From Candidatus Zixiibacteriota bacterium (lineage in GTDB: Bacteria; Zixibacteria; MSB-5A5; GN15; FEB-12), in contig JAJRSF010000012.1 of the NCBI GenBank assembly GCA_024278935.1, forward strand, positions 1 to 36,341: 36,341 bases of DNA, written 5' to 3'. Shown one piece after another: positions 24,853 through 33,721 of this stretch. A program made the position numbers and the translations under genes. A model generated the notes under the pieces. That model searched no databases. It was not told where the DNA came from and saw only the letters and a list, made by a program, of their open reading frames with translations. The stretch's first letter is position 1. Each line of letters begins with the position of its first letter.

Positions 24853-26382
24853 CTAATTTTTGTTCAACATATAATCGTCGTAGTTGAAAACATCGTATTT
24901 CACTTCGAGAATGTGTTCACTAGGAAGTGAATATTTTGCTGCGATGTTTAAAGAAAATTTCTCTTTGTCGTGGTCACGACGTGAGCGATAATATGTTCCG
25001 CCAAAACTAAATTCTAACTTACCATATACATTTGGTGTGATAGTTCCTGTGACAACATGGTCGGAAAATTCGTAACTTTTATCAGTACCATTTACGAAAT
25101 CTCTGTTTTCAAATTGACCAAGGTAATAGCTGTGTGTGACATTAAGAGAACCATACGATTTATCTTTGAGATTCAAAACTGATGTAACGGTTGTATAGTC
25201 AATTTGTGTGTTGACACCATCGTCATCATTTTTGCGAATTCTGTTGTCGAGTCTTAAAGTAAGGTCGCCATACTTATCGTGGGTGTATCTGGCTGTGAAA
25301 AGATGTCGTGTGACCGTTTCATCACCGAGGATTGTAGAACCGGTTACGATATCTTTACTTCTAGTGGATGCTTTGCCACGGAACAGAAATTGAGTCCCAA
25401 GTTTATACCAACCATCAATGATTAAACTATTTGATTCAGAACGATCAACTAGGTCATCAACTATACGGCTTTCAACGCCAACACGGATTCCGCCACTCCC
25501 TTTCCAAGTCTTTCCATAGGTAAGCGAGTTGACCCAGTTATCTGTTTCGACAATTTGTGAAGTGTTGTTTGTACGGGCAAACTTGATGCGGTATTCAATA
25601 GAACTATTTTTGAGGAAATAATATTTTGAGGCACCCCAAAGTTGGTTTGTCTTTGTCTCGGAATTAAAAGTTGTTTCTAAATCAGATCGGTAAATATATC
25701 CACCTGAAATATGTACCATTTCATAGTTTGGTACTTTTGCAAATCCTGAGAGTGTGATTTGTTCTGACTCTCTATCATAGCCATTGACAGTTTCATCTTC
25801 AAATTCTGACTTCCGATATTCAGCTCTTAAATTACCCAATGTGTTAAAAATCTGAGTACCAAATTTATAAGAAGTATGACGGTAATCAGTAACAAAGAAG
25901 GTAGTGTCATTTAAAATATCAATCTGTTGTAATGATGTTCCTGCTTTGTCAGTCAAAGCATAACCACCAAAGAAACGAATATTTTTGCTGGCTGTTATTG
26001 AACTGTTAAATCCATAGGAATCACGAACAGTGTTAAATGTTTTCTCAAAATTATAGTTTCTTCGATACTTATTGTTGTATGCCGAAATTGAAAAGAGTCC
26101 TGCTTTGCTGCTGCTTATACGAAGATTGCGATCTTCTAAAGTTGTGTTAATTAAGTCAGCATTAAAACGAACGCCGTTGTTGGTGAGATACGAGAAGTCA
26201 GTTATCGAAAGATTAAAACCTTCGTCGATATTAAAAGTTTCCTGATTGACAGACCCGTTGCCTTCTTCATCAGTTGAAATATATCCAACTGTAATATCTG
26301 CTGACCCTTCACCTGCATTTGTCTGAATAGCGATAGACAATGTAAGGAGCAGAGTGAGTGTTATGAGTAATATCTTTTTCAT
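24853..26382 (-). CDS. Outer-membrane beta-barrel porin of cytochrome conduit (MtrB/PioB-like)
   Basis: 509 residues: a signal peptide (MKKILLITLTLLLTLSIAIQ) followed by sequence made almost entirely of alternating hydrophobic/polar strands, with aromatic residues at strand ends and frequent acidic or asparagine turns, as in large outer-membrane barrels. It has no Cys, consistent with passing a cytochrome inside. The AGGAG Shine-Dalgarno overlaps the end of the upstream cytochrome gene, 9 bases away. I assign it by position and composition to the decaheme-associated (MtrB/PioB) porin type; I cannot show homology to a specific member. It does not end in the usual terminal Phe (it ends MLNKN). 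Confidence 0.7.
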   Translation of the reverse strand: MKKILLITLTLLLTLSIAIQTNAGEGSADITVGYISTDEEGNGSVNQETFNIDEGFNLSITDFSYLTNNGVRFNADLINTTLEDRNLRISSSKAGLFSISAYNNKYRRNYNFEKTFNTVRDSYGFNSSITASKNIRFFGGYALTDKAGTSLQQIDILNDTTFFVTDYRHTSYKFGTQIFNTLGNLRAEYRKSEFEDETVNGYDRESEQITLSGFAKVPNYEMVHISGGYIYRSDLETTFNSETKTNQLWGASKYYFLKNSSIEYRIKFARTNNTSQIVETDNWVNSLTYGKTWKGSGGIRVGVESRIVDDLVDRSESNSLIIDGWYKLGTQFLFRGKASTRSKDIVTGSTILGDETVTRHLFTARYTHDKYGDLTLRLDNRIRKNDDDGVNTQIDYTTVTSVLNLKDKSYGSLNVTHSYYLGQFENRDFVNGTDKSYEFSDHVVTGTITPNVYGKLEFSFGGTYYRSRRDHDKEKFSLNIAAKYSLPSEHILEVKYDVFNYDDYMLNKN

Positions 26383-26391
26383 TCTATTCTC

Positions 26392-27327
26392 CTAATTCGA
26401 TGAGCTGTGACAGCCAGAGTTAAAACAATTACCGCCAAATTTGGCTTCTAAATTAGGATCTAGGTAATTGTGACTTGTGAATGATCCGTGAGAATCTACA
26501 TGACAGCTTTGACATGGAAGTTTGCTCCAGTTGACATCCCACTGCGAAGCGTGATTTCTGGTAACATGCTCAACATGACATTGCTTACAGAGATCGTTTC
26601 CTTTTTGCTTGAGCAGACGATCATTCTCAGAACCATGAGGGTCATGACAAGTGATACATCCTTCACCATTGATTGCGTAACCGGTGGTAGCATCATGTTC
26701 AAAGAGGAAAGGTCCACCTTGTTGCGGGTGACAATCCTGACAAGAACGATCTAAATCATAAGCTAAGTTATCATCCTGTTTTTTAGTAAACTGATGACAA
26801 CTCAAACAAGTTAAGATTCCTTGTTTGACAGGATGGTTAGAACGTTTGGCAAATTTTGTTTTTGTTTCACTGTGACAAGGGAGACAAAACGAAGTCTGAT
26901 TGTCGAGCAGAAGTGATTTATTCTCGCCATGTACTTTATGACATGATGAACAATTTAAGTTTTGTGACTGATGCATATCAAAACCATAATTATCTAAATC
27001 TGAATGAGGGGTGTGACAAGTCATACAAGCTGTAATTGCTTTATCCGATGTTGTTGTAGCCGGATTACCGATATTTTCCGGTGACGGATCTTCAATATGT
27101 TCCGCTCCGCCGGTATGGCAAGAAGAACAAGAGATGTTGGTTTTGTTATTTTCAAGCTGATGTTGAGTTTGAGAAAGTGTTTCACCCATATCATCATGAC
27201 ATTCAAGGCAAGTCTCACCCGAAACTTCCTCGGCTGATTCTGCCGCCAAAACTGCTTGGGCAGAGAGAAGAATAGATGAGAGAAGAAGAACTTTCAAACT
27301 CCTTTTTATCCAGTTTTTTCTTTTCAT
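26392..27327 (-). CDS. Periplasmic multiheme cytochrome c (MtrA/DmsE-like)
   Basis: 311 residues from ATG 27325-27327, chosen because TAGGAAA precedes it by 6 bases; an in-frame ATG 16 codons upstream has none. The signal peptide (KVLLLSSILLSAQAVLAA) is cleavable and has no lipobox. Ten CxxCH motifs are spaced regularly along the chain, and a CFNSGCH (CX4CH) ends the protein. Ten motifs in about 310 residues match the size and density of MtrA-type decaheme cytochromes that plug the MtrB porin. It is the first gene of the three-gene unit, so electrons would pass from here through the barrel to the 14-motif lipoprotein. Exact family assignment is inferred. Confidence 0.85.
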   Translation of the reverse strand: MKRKNWIKRSLKVLLLSSILLSAQAVLAAESAEEVSGETCLECHDDMGETLSQTQHQLENNKTNISCSSCHTGGAEHIEDPSPENIGNPATTTSDKAITACMTCHTPHSDLDNYGFDMHQSQNLNCSSCHKVHGENKSLLLDNQTSFCLPCHSETKTKFAKRSNHPVKQGILTCLSCHQFTKKQDDNLAYDLDRSCQDCHPQQGGPFLFEHDATTGYAINGEGCITCHDPHGSENDRLLKQKGNDLCKQCHVEHVTRNHASQWDVNWSKLPCQSCHVDSHGSFTSHNYLDPNLEAKFGGNCFNSGCHSSSN

Positions 27328-27382
27328 GTGTTTTCCTATTTTATACTTATTTATTGTCACAGTTATGTCATACATAGATTAG

Positions 27383-27410
27383 TTTATCGACAAATAACCA
27401 ATAAAGTCAA
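27383..27410 (-). promoter_or_regulatory. Possible promoter of the cytochrome operon
   Basis: On the minus strand TTGACT (27405-27410), a 16-base spacer and GATAAA (27383-27388). The -10 match is modest (4 of 6). It lies about 55-80 bases before the small cytochrome start. Confidence 0.35.
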
Positions 27411-27419
27411 GTATAAAAA

Positions 27420-27433
27420 GTGAATTAATTCAC
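27420..27433. promoter_or_regulatory. CRP/FNR-family-like palindrome upstream of the cytochrome operon
   Basis: GTGAATTAATTCAC is a perfect 14-base palindrome. Read on the minus strand with flanks it is TGTGA-N6-TCACT, matching the CRP-family TGTGA-N6-TCACA layout except the last base. Its centre is about 50 bases upstream of the likely transcription start. Confidence 0.5.
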
Positions 27434-27614
27434 AAAGAAAACACTTAAGTTGTTGTTGTCGTGTATTGTAAGTGTGCGAGTATATGTAAGATGTGGTTTG
27501 CTAATAAGATAGGGAAATAATACAGGAGAGAAATTGTCTATTTAGTATTATTAAAAATAATTTGGACAACAAACTCAAATAATCATGAAATAGTTAAATA
27601 TTAAACAAATAATT

Positions 27615-28415
27615 TTAGTCTTCTATTTTATTCTTAGATTGAGTCCAATAAATAGATAATCCAAGTATGAATAACGAGATGGAAATAAGATGATTATAAG
27701 TCGGATGAAAGCCTGCAAAAGAGATATACATAGCATCTTCATAATACCTGACCGATTCAATCATGTATCTAAAGACCGATTCAACCATAAACAAAATTCC
27801 GACTATCTGACCATGGAACGATTTCCGTTTCATCAGATAATGCAAAACAAGAAAAAGACAGATCCCATACAGCGAAGAATATAACTGAGCAGGATGTAAA
27901 TGCTGGTCTTGGAAAATATAAAATGGAAGAGAACCTGCCGGGAAGGAGATCCCCCATGGCAGATCGGTTGGAGTTCCAAAACAACAGCCGTTCATAAAAC
28001 AGCCGATACGAGTAATGCCAAGCCCGAATGCTAAGGTTGGGGCGTAGTAATCAAAAGTTTCGTTGATAGGCATTTTTTTGAATTTACAATAGAGGAAAGA
28101 ACCTATGATAGCGAGTATTACTCCACCATATAAGTTAAGCCCTGAAATGCCAAATTCGTTTCCACCAAACGGGTTAAAAGTATCCATCCATCGACCTTGA
28201 AAATCAGAAAGATGAAAGAGAACGTAGGAAAGTCTGGCTCCAATGACACCACTAAAAATCAGGATATATGATAAGGTAAGGTACGGTTCAAAATCTTTCT
28301 TATCACGGGTCGTCATATATTTGACGTACATAACTCCAAAGAAGAAAGAGATCGCAAGGGTTAAGCCGTAGCTTCTGATAGGGAATGGTCCGATTGAAAA
28401 TATTTCTGGAAACAT
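27615..28415 (-). CDS. lgt: Prolipoprotein diacylglyceryl transferase
   Basis: Transfers diacylglycerol from phosphatidylglycerol to the lipobox Cys of prolipoproteins, such as the propeller lipoprotein and the 14-motif cytochrome in this window. It is a seven-TM inner-membrane enzyme of 266 residues. The Lgt signature RIGCFMNGCCFGTPTDLPW is present near residue 135, followed by HPAQLYSSLYG. The start ATG 28415 has only a weak Shine-Dalgarno. A 287-base gap upstream of the cytochrome operon contains the regulatory sites listed here and no gene. Confidence 0.95.
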   Translation of the reverse strand: MFPEIFSIGPFPIRSYGLTLAISFFFGVMYVKYMTTRDKKDFEPYLTLSYILIFSGVIGARLSYVLFHLSDFQGRWMDTFNPFGGNEFGISGLNLYGGVILAIIGSFLYCKFKKMPINETFDYYAPTLAFGLGITRIGCFMNGCCFGTPTDLPWGISFPAGSLPFYIFQDQHLHPAQLYSSLYGICLFLVLHYLMKRKSFHGQIVGILFMVESVFRYMIESVRYYEDAMYISFAGFHPTYNHLISISLFILGLSIYWTQSKNKIED

Positions 28416-28458
28416 ATATATCTGCTTTCTTATTATCTTTGAATTCTTATACTAATAA

Positions 28459-29322
28459 CTACTGCGAATTAACGAAATTCTTTTCATATTTCCAAACAAT
28501 AATTGTAGCTACTAAACCAATCAAGCCACCGATGAAAACATCGGAGATATAATGGAATCGCCCCCACACTGTACCAACACCCAAGCCGATAACTATTGGC
28601 ATAATTATATAGGCTGCTTTTCGGTAATCTTTAAAACATTGTAACCATATCACTAAAGCTACGCCAAAATGTGAGGACGGCATACATCCGCCTCGCACAG
28701 CACCATTAGCGATAACATATTCGACCGCTTGTCTGAAAAATGGTCCTTCGATTGTGTTCTGAAATAGCGAAACAAAATGCCATCTCGGTCCTTCGATAGG
28801 GTAGAGGAAAAAAAGCATATATGATGAGAAAAACATTATGCATGTAGCCGAAAGAAAACTTGCGAGAATCTTATAATCTTTTTTGACAAACACCGTAATC
28901 ATGAAAACCGGAATCATGAAATAATATGAGAAATAACAAAACGAGATTATTTCATTGAGCCAAACATTGAGTAAGTTTTTGTCTATATAAAGTGTTGGAT
29001 GAACCCCGAAAAGAGAAAGCTCAAAAGCGGTCAACTGCCAATCATAAAATGAGTCGAACAACAGAAACATCTGTCCACCAGTCATGCGGTAGGAAAATGA
29101 AAACATGATGGCAGGGTAGAAATACCGAATTGCTTTATTGATACGGTTTTTGTCTACGTCAATATAGTGTACAATGAGAAATGTAAGAGCCGATACCGAC
29201 AGGTAAAAAAGTAGTTCTTCGGTGTACTCTGAGAAAGGTCTTCCGATGAGAAGAATTATCGCAGTCATCAACCAGCAGTAACCGATGATTAGTTTTTCAA
29301 AGAGGAAAAATTTGTTTCGCAT
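28459..29322 (-). CDS. PAP2-type membrane phosphatase / phosphotransferase
   Basis: A 287-residue integral membrane protein with about six TM helices and the PAP2 (lipid phosphate phosphatase) motifs: SSH in GCMPSSHFGVALV and, further on, SGRFHY-like GRFHYISDVFIGG with the catalytic His and Asp. It resembles the inositolphosphotransferase (Aur1/Ipt1) C-terminal PAP2 subgroup, whose members hydrolyse or transfer phospho-lipid head groups. Substrate cannot be told. It starts next to rsmI (5 bases) and may be co-transcribed with rsmI and nadE. Confidence 0.82.
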   Translation of the reverse strand: MRNKFFLFEKLIIGYCWLMTAIILLIGRPFSEYTEELLFYLSVSALTFLIVHYIDVDKNRINKAIRYFYPAIMFSFSYRMTGGQMFLLFDSFYDWQLTAFELSLFGVHPTLYIDKNLLNVWLNEIISFCYFSYYFMIPVFMITVFVKKDYKILASFLSATCIMFFSSYMLFFLYPIEGPRWHFVSLFQNTIEGPFFRQAVEYVIANGAVRGGCMPSSHFGVALVIWLQCFKDYRKAAYIIMPIVIGLGVGTVWGRFHYISDVFIGGLIGLVATIIVWKYEKNFVNSQ

Positions 29323-29327
29323 AGATG

Positions 29328-30017
29328 TTATTTACTCCGGTTGCCTTCTACTACTATGACGATTTCGCCTTTGAGTTTCTTCTGTCCAAGTATTGTGATC
29401 ACCTCTGATACAGAACCACGGATAAATTGTTCAAACTTTTTAGTGATTTCTCTGGCGATACAAATTTGTCGGTTGCCGAACACTTCAAAGATATCGGCGA
29501 CAGTTTTTTCTATGCGATGTGGAGATTCATATAAAATTATCGTGTGTGGAAAGTCTACAAGTTGGGTGAGACGTGTTGTTCGTGCGGCTGATTTGTTGGA
29601 GAGGAACCCTTCAAAGAGAAAACGGTCGGTCGGAAGTCCCGATGCTGTCAAGGCGGGGACAAATGCCGTCGGACCGGGGATAGGAATTATTGTCAGTCCG
29701 TTTTCTATTGCAACTTTGACAATGCGATAGGCAGGATCAGAGATTCCCGGTGTCCCACCGTCGGTGATGACCGCAACAGACTCGCCATTTTTAACCGCTT
29801 CGACAAGTTGTAACGCTCTTGCGGATTCATTAAAATCATGGTAGCTGATTAGTCGTTTTTTGATTTCTAACTTTTTCAAAAATGAACCTGAATGTCTGGT
29901 ATCTTCGCATGCAACCATATCGACAGATTCTAACACTTCTCGCATTCGGTCTGATACATCGGACATATTGCCAATCGGCGTTGGTACTAAATAGATGATT
30001 CCTGAAATATCGTTCAC
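29328..30017 (-). CDS. rsmI: 16S rRNA 2'-O-ribose C1402 methyltransferase
   Basis: A SAM-dependent tetrapyrrole-methylase-fold enzyme that methylates C1402 of 16S rRNA. Family markers are LVPTPIGNMSDVSDR at the N-terminus, CEDTRHSG, YHDFNE, ITDGGTPGISDPAY and IPGPTAFVPALTASGLP. At 229 residues it is the full catalytic domain; some homologues have an extra C-terminal domain, absent here. It begins at GTG 30017 with an AGGA Shine-Dalgarno, 5 bases after the nadE stop. Confidence 0.96.
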   Translation of the reverse strand: MNDISGIIYLVPTPIGNMSDVSDRMREVLESVDMVACEDTRHSGSFLKKLEIKKRLISYHDFNESARALQLVEAVKNGESVAVITDGGTPGISDPAYRIVKVAIENGLTIIPIPGPTAFVPALTASGLPTDRFLFEGFLSNKSAARTTRLTQLVDFPHTIILYESPHRIEKTVADIFEVFGNRQICIAREITKKFEQFIRGSVSEVITILGQKKLKGEIVIVVEGNRSK

Positions 30018-30022
30018 TACTA

Positions 30023-30832
30023 TTATTCCTTTAGCTGTACAGATTCAGGGATGTCGGCTCTTCCGAGTGGAGCGATAGCCGGTTGGCTTCGTTTGAATGC
30101 GTTCCGATTTATCAATGATACTATTCGGCTAATATCGGTATGCGAACAGCCTGCATCTTGGAGTGCTGTGAGTGAGACATTCTGGTTGTCGATTATCTGC
30201 ATAAGTATAAAATCAATCTGTGCGTAACTGACGCCGATTTCCTGTTCGTCGGTTTGTCCAGCCCATAAATCTGCTGATGGTGGTTTGTTTATAATCGAAT
30301 CGGGGACGCCTAGGATTTTAGAAAGCTGACGTACTTCCGATTTATACAATTCACCAAGCGGATTCAACGAACAAGCCGAGTCGCCAAAAAGGGTCGTATA
30401 GCCGAGACAGATTTCGGTACGGTTGCCGGTGCCGAGGACAAGACAGTTCATTTTGTGGGCGTAATCAAAAAGTATCGACATCCGTTCGCGTGCCATTTTG
30501 TTGCCGGCACGGAGCTGATTTTCATCGTTGATTTCAGGGTAGTAGGCATCGACCATCGGCGAGATATCAATTTGAGTATATTTGATGCCGAGTTTGTGAA
30601 CGAGTTCCATCGCATCGGTGACAGAACTTTCCGATGATGATTTGTACGGCATCAGTATGCCAAACAGTTTATCTTTGCCGAGTGCTTCGACTGCGAGAGC
30701 TGCCGAGAGAGCCGAGTCTATGCCGCCGGAAAGCCCGATGACGTAGCCCTCTAAACCGCTTTGGAGTAGTTTGCCGGTCAGGAACCTTTTGAGGGTTGTA
30801 ATTGCTTTGCCTGAATCAAATGTATCGTTCAT
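30023..30832 (-). CDS. nadE: NH3-dependent NAD synthetase
   Basis: Amidates deamido-NAD to NAD with ammonia, the last step of the pathway that includes nadA at 4927. It is an N-type ATP pyrophosphatase: P-loop GLSGGIDSALSA near residue 35, GNRTEICLGYTTLFGDSAC near 140, and KPPSADLWAGQTDEQEIG near 190. With 269 residues it lacks the N-terminal glutaminase domain, so it uses free ammonia. The start is ATG 30830-30832, because AAAGGA precedes it; an in-frame TTG six codons upstream is less likely. Confidence 0.95.
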   Translation of the reverse strand: MNDTFDSGKAITTLKRFLTGKLLQSGLEGYVIGLSGGIDSALSAALAVEALGKDKLFGILMPYKSSSESSVTDAMELVHKLGIKYTQIDISPMVDAYYPEINDENQLRAGNKMARERMSILFDYAHKMNCLVLGTGNRTEICLGYTTLFGDSACSLNPLGELYKSEVRQLSKILGVPDSIINKPPSADLWAGQTDEQEIGVSYAQIDFILMQIIDNQNVSLTALQDAGCSHTDISRIVSLINRNAFKRSQPAIAPLGRADIPESVQLKE

Positions 30833-30980
30833 AAATATATATCCTTTCAATAATGCATAAGGATAGTTTAATATGATGGCTGTTTCAAGTCTTTAATTAT
30901 AGAATTTTATGGTCAAATTAAATGTCAATCCTTTCGTTCATGTCATCCCCGCTCCCCAAATGTCAACCTGTTGCCTTATT

Positions 30981-31075
30981 GTCATCCTGGACTTGATCCA
31001 GGATCCAACATTGTTGTTTTGTATTCAGTATAAACAGACTCTCAAAATGTCATCCCTAACTTGATTGGGAATCTA
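30981..31075. repeat. Direct repeat copy R1 (two GTCATCC modules)
   Basis: About 95 bases made of GTCATCCTGGACTTGATCC-type and GTCATCCCTAACTTGATTGG-type hairpin modules joined by a linker with TTGTTGTTTT and CAGTATAAACAGACTCTC. It is nearly the same as R2 at 33626-33721. It lies in the 253-base gap between nadE and the TPR protein, which holds no gene. Confidence 0.8.
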
Positions 31076-31085
31076 GGCGGAAAAC

Positions 31086-33170
31086 TTATTGACCGTAAAT
31101 TTCTTTTTCTAATTTTTTTAGTATTAGTGAATTCGGAGCAATAGCTTTTAATTGGTTGAAATATCTGATAGCATCTTCTTTACGATTTAGTGATATTGAA
31201 ATTGAGACATAGCTTCCTAAAATATTATGCTTTACGGAAGGAGGTAGGTATGGTAAAGATTTATCCATATAAAAAATTGCTGAATCAGCTATTTTAATTT
31301 CGGAAAACTGAACTCCTAATCTTAATAAAAACATATAATCATTCGGTTTTAAATCATTTACTTTACTAAAATATTTTAATGCCTCATCATGTTTATTTTG
31401 AGTTCTTAAGATTATCCCCAAGGTAGATAGGGCATGAATATGATTTGAATCAAGTGCTAAAGACTCTCTAGAGTATTTTTCTGCTAATGAAATATTATTT
31501 TCTAAAAATTCAATTTCAGCAAGCTTCGATAAAAACTTTGGGTCAAGTATAGATAAATTCTTTCCTTTATGAAAATAATGCCGAGCAGAATCTAATTGAT
31601 TTTTTTCAATATAGTAAACACCTAGATTATATAATGGTAAAGGATCTAGATTATTACTATTAGCACTTCTTGTAAAATATTTTTCTGATAAATCATACTG
31701 CTCTGAATTATTCCTTAATATATACCCCCAAGATAATCCCCTAAATGCATCTTGATATTCGTTCTGATAATGAGGGTCTTCCCATAAGATTTTATCTAAA
31801 TGTTCAACAGCAATATTCGGATGATTCTTTTCATATAAATTTGGTACTACATGAACTAATAAAATTACCAACGAAGCTATAATTATCCACGAAGGAAACT
31901 GTTTATAAGTAATTACTCTTGAGAACCGATACCCACTCCATAACGTTAATGGGATACCGTAAAAAGAGAACAAATCAAAGTCTCGCATCATTCCTAAGTG
32001 CGGGTCGATAAAACAAGCCGATAAGAATGTGAGCAATGAGATAACAAAAAGAACTTTTTCTGTTGAATCATTTTTCAATGCATTATTTTTCTTCAAACTA
32101 AAAAAGAAAAACAGAAGTCCCAATGGAGCTATGAGGAGAAGTAAGTTGAAAATATCTGAAAGATGGCTTAGGGCAAATAGAGAATAGTTATTTTTCGGTA
32201 TAGCCCAAATTGGAACAAAAGTTGACAGCCCTTTTAATTGTGCAAATAGTAAAATAGATAGAGAACCTACCAACACAATTATAACAAGATGAAATCTTTT
32301 TAGATTATCTATAAACTTCTTAAAAGAATCTTTTCGATACAAGATAACAAAAAGTACCGTAACCAATGCCGGCAATGTGATCATATGAAAAGCAAAGGCT
32401 AGAAATGAAAAAAATAGAAGAGGAAAGATTCTGCAAGTTCTCTGTGTATATCTGATTGAGTAATACAAAGACCACAACATAAAAGAAGTAGCCCAAGTAT
32501 AATTTTCTATATACCCAAAAAAGAGGATAATTGAAGCACTCGATAACGAAATTATGATAAAGAATAACCGTTCTTTCCTGCTTCTTGAAAGAACTACAGA
32601 AATCTTATAAATTCCCCATAATCCAATTATTCCACCTAAAACATTTGTTAATGCAAATATTTCTTCTTTATTAAACGAAGTAAAAGATGAAAAAGTTTTA
32701 AACGTAAATTGATGCCAATATAGTGCAAGAAGTTGTAATTTATGTTGGTCGATAATTTCTAATGGTTGGTTTGTTGAGCAAAAGTCCAGCATTGAATACC
32801 CATCACCGTAAACAAACGCCTGAGACCTAAAAGTATAAAGAACAAAACCTAAAATTAAAGAAATTAATACTGAGAATAAAACTGTAACAGGTTTTGATTT
32901 ATTTGAAAACTGCAACTGGTCTATAAAATTGAGCGACAATTTGTTTCGAAAGAAATAGAGGGACAAAACAGACAATATTGACATTGATCCAATTATGAGA
33001 GTAATAGTATTTGGGATAGATGCCCAATGGGAAAAGCCCCAACTAAAAAACGAATGCCAAAAACCACCCAAAATGTGCAGAAGAATAAGTGATAGAAATC
33101 CAATTAAGAGATATACATCGCTTTGGTTTTGATTCTCAGCCCTCTTCTTCTTCTTATTATTTTTTCCCAT
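31086..33170 (-). CDS. Large membrane protein with C-terminal TPR repeats
   Basis: 694 residues from ATG 33168-33170 (an in-frame TTG two codons earlier is not preferred). After a Lys-rich start there are roughly 10-12 TM helices over residues 20-430. Loop motifs are VYGDGYSMLD after TM3 and DPHLGMMRDFDLFSFYGIP near 400, acidic loops like those of GT-C membrane glycosyltransferases. From about 460 to the end are tetratricopeptide-like units (PLYNLGVYYIEKNQLDSARHY and HALSTLGIILRTQNKHDEAL are typical). Function unknown; glycan transfer or polymer assembly is a guess. The gene is visibly more AT-rich than its neighbours, stands alone, has no clear Shine-Dalgarno, and is bracketed by direct repeats R1 and R2, suggesting separate acquisition. 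Confidence 0.75.
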   Translation of the reverse strand: MGKNNKKKKRAENQNQSDVYLLIGFLSLILLHILGGFWHSFFSWGFSHWASIPNTITLIIGSMSILSVLSLYFFRNKLSLNFIDQLQFSNKSKPVTVLFSVLISLILGFVLYTFRSQAFVYGDGYSMLDFCSTNQPLEIIDQHKLQLLALYWHQFTFKTFSSFTSFNKEEIFALTNVLGGIIGLWGIYKISVVLSRSRKERLFFIIISLSSASIILFFGYIENYTWATSFMLWSLYYSIRYTQRTCRIFPLLFFSFLAFAFHMITLPALVTVLFVILYRKDSFKKFIDNLKRFHLVIIVLVGSLSILLFAQLKGLSTFVPIWAIPKNNYSLFALSHLSDIFNLLLLIAPLGLLFFFFSLKKNNALKNDSTEKVLFVISLLTFLSACFIDPHLGMMRDFDLFSFYGIPLTLWSGYRFSRVITYKQFPSWIIIASLVILLVHVVPNLYEKNHPNIAVEHLDKILWEDPHYQNEYQDAFRGLSWGYILRNNSEQYDLSEKYFTRSANSNNLDPLPLYNLGVYYIEKNQLDSARHYFHKGKNLSILDPKFLSKLAEIEFLENNISLAEKYSRESLALDSNHIHALSTLGIILRTQNKHDEALKYFSKVNDLKPNDYMFLLRLGVQFSEIKIADSAIFYMDKSLPYLPPSVKHNILGSYVSISISLNRKEDAIRYFNQLKAIAPNSLILKKLEKEIYGQ

Positions 33171-33244
33171 GTTCAAATATATACGTTTATAACTTTATCT
33201 ACAATACATAATATTGGAAAACACAGATGAATTATAAGTGGGCG

Positions 33245-33262
33245 GCAGACGCTCTCGTCTGC
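33245..33262. repeat. Short hairpin repeat
   Basis: GCAGACG (33245-33251) pairs with CGTCTGC (33256-33262), loop CTCT, with further partial pairing outside (GTG/CAC). There is no T-run. Confidence 0.5.
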
Positions 33263-33547
33263 TTCCGCACTGGATCCTTATTTTCATGGGAATGACATTA
33301 TGAAAAACTTCCTGCAATTTCTATATACAATCACAGTTCTTTAGTTTTATTCCCACTATTATATGAGACTGACTATTTTTATTGAGAAAAAGAGAAAGCC
33401 AAAAAAAACGCTATACCGAAAAACAAACCCATTTTGCTGTAACTAAAACCGACTCATTAAATTACAACGAAAAAGTAGTTTTACGATGTGGATAACTTTT
33501 GAAAGTCTGAGCTGACATACTTGTAGGGTTCTGGCCTGCCTGAACCT

Positions 33548-33608
33548 GTCGGGTTCTGCATCAACCTATCGGTTTTGCACAACCAATGGTTGCTTGCGGG
33601 AACCCGAC
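33548..33608. repeat. GTCGGGTTC inverted repeat, related to 9353-9478
   Basis: GTCGGGTTC (33548-33556) is perfectly inverted at 33600-33608. It begins GTCGGGTTCTGCATC, as does the second hairpin of the 126-bp element at 9432, so the two belong to one repeat family. Confidence 0.65.
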
Positions 33609-33625
33609 CTACGATGCTTCGCAAT

Positions 33626-33721
33626 GTCATCCTGGACTTGATCCAGGATCCAACATTGTTGTTTGTATATTCGGTATAAACAGACTCTCCAAAATGTCAT
33701 TCCCGGCTTGATCGGGAATCC
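33626..33721. repeat. Direct repeat copy R2 (two GTCAT modules)
   Basis: Nearly identical to R1 through the first module and the linker, and with a similar second module (GTCATTCCCGGCTTGATCGG). It has the same orientation as R1 and the two bracket the membrane-TPR gene. Confidence 0.8.

Noticed and set aside
33487-33495. Perfect DnaA box (TGTGGATAA) in an AT-rich gap near ssb, possible replication origin
   Set aside because: Only one box was seen, which is not unexpected by chance in 36 kb on both strands, and there is no dnaA, dnaN or box cluster.
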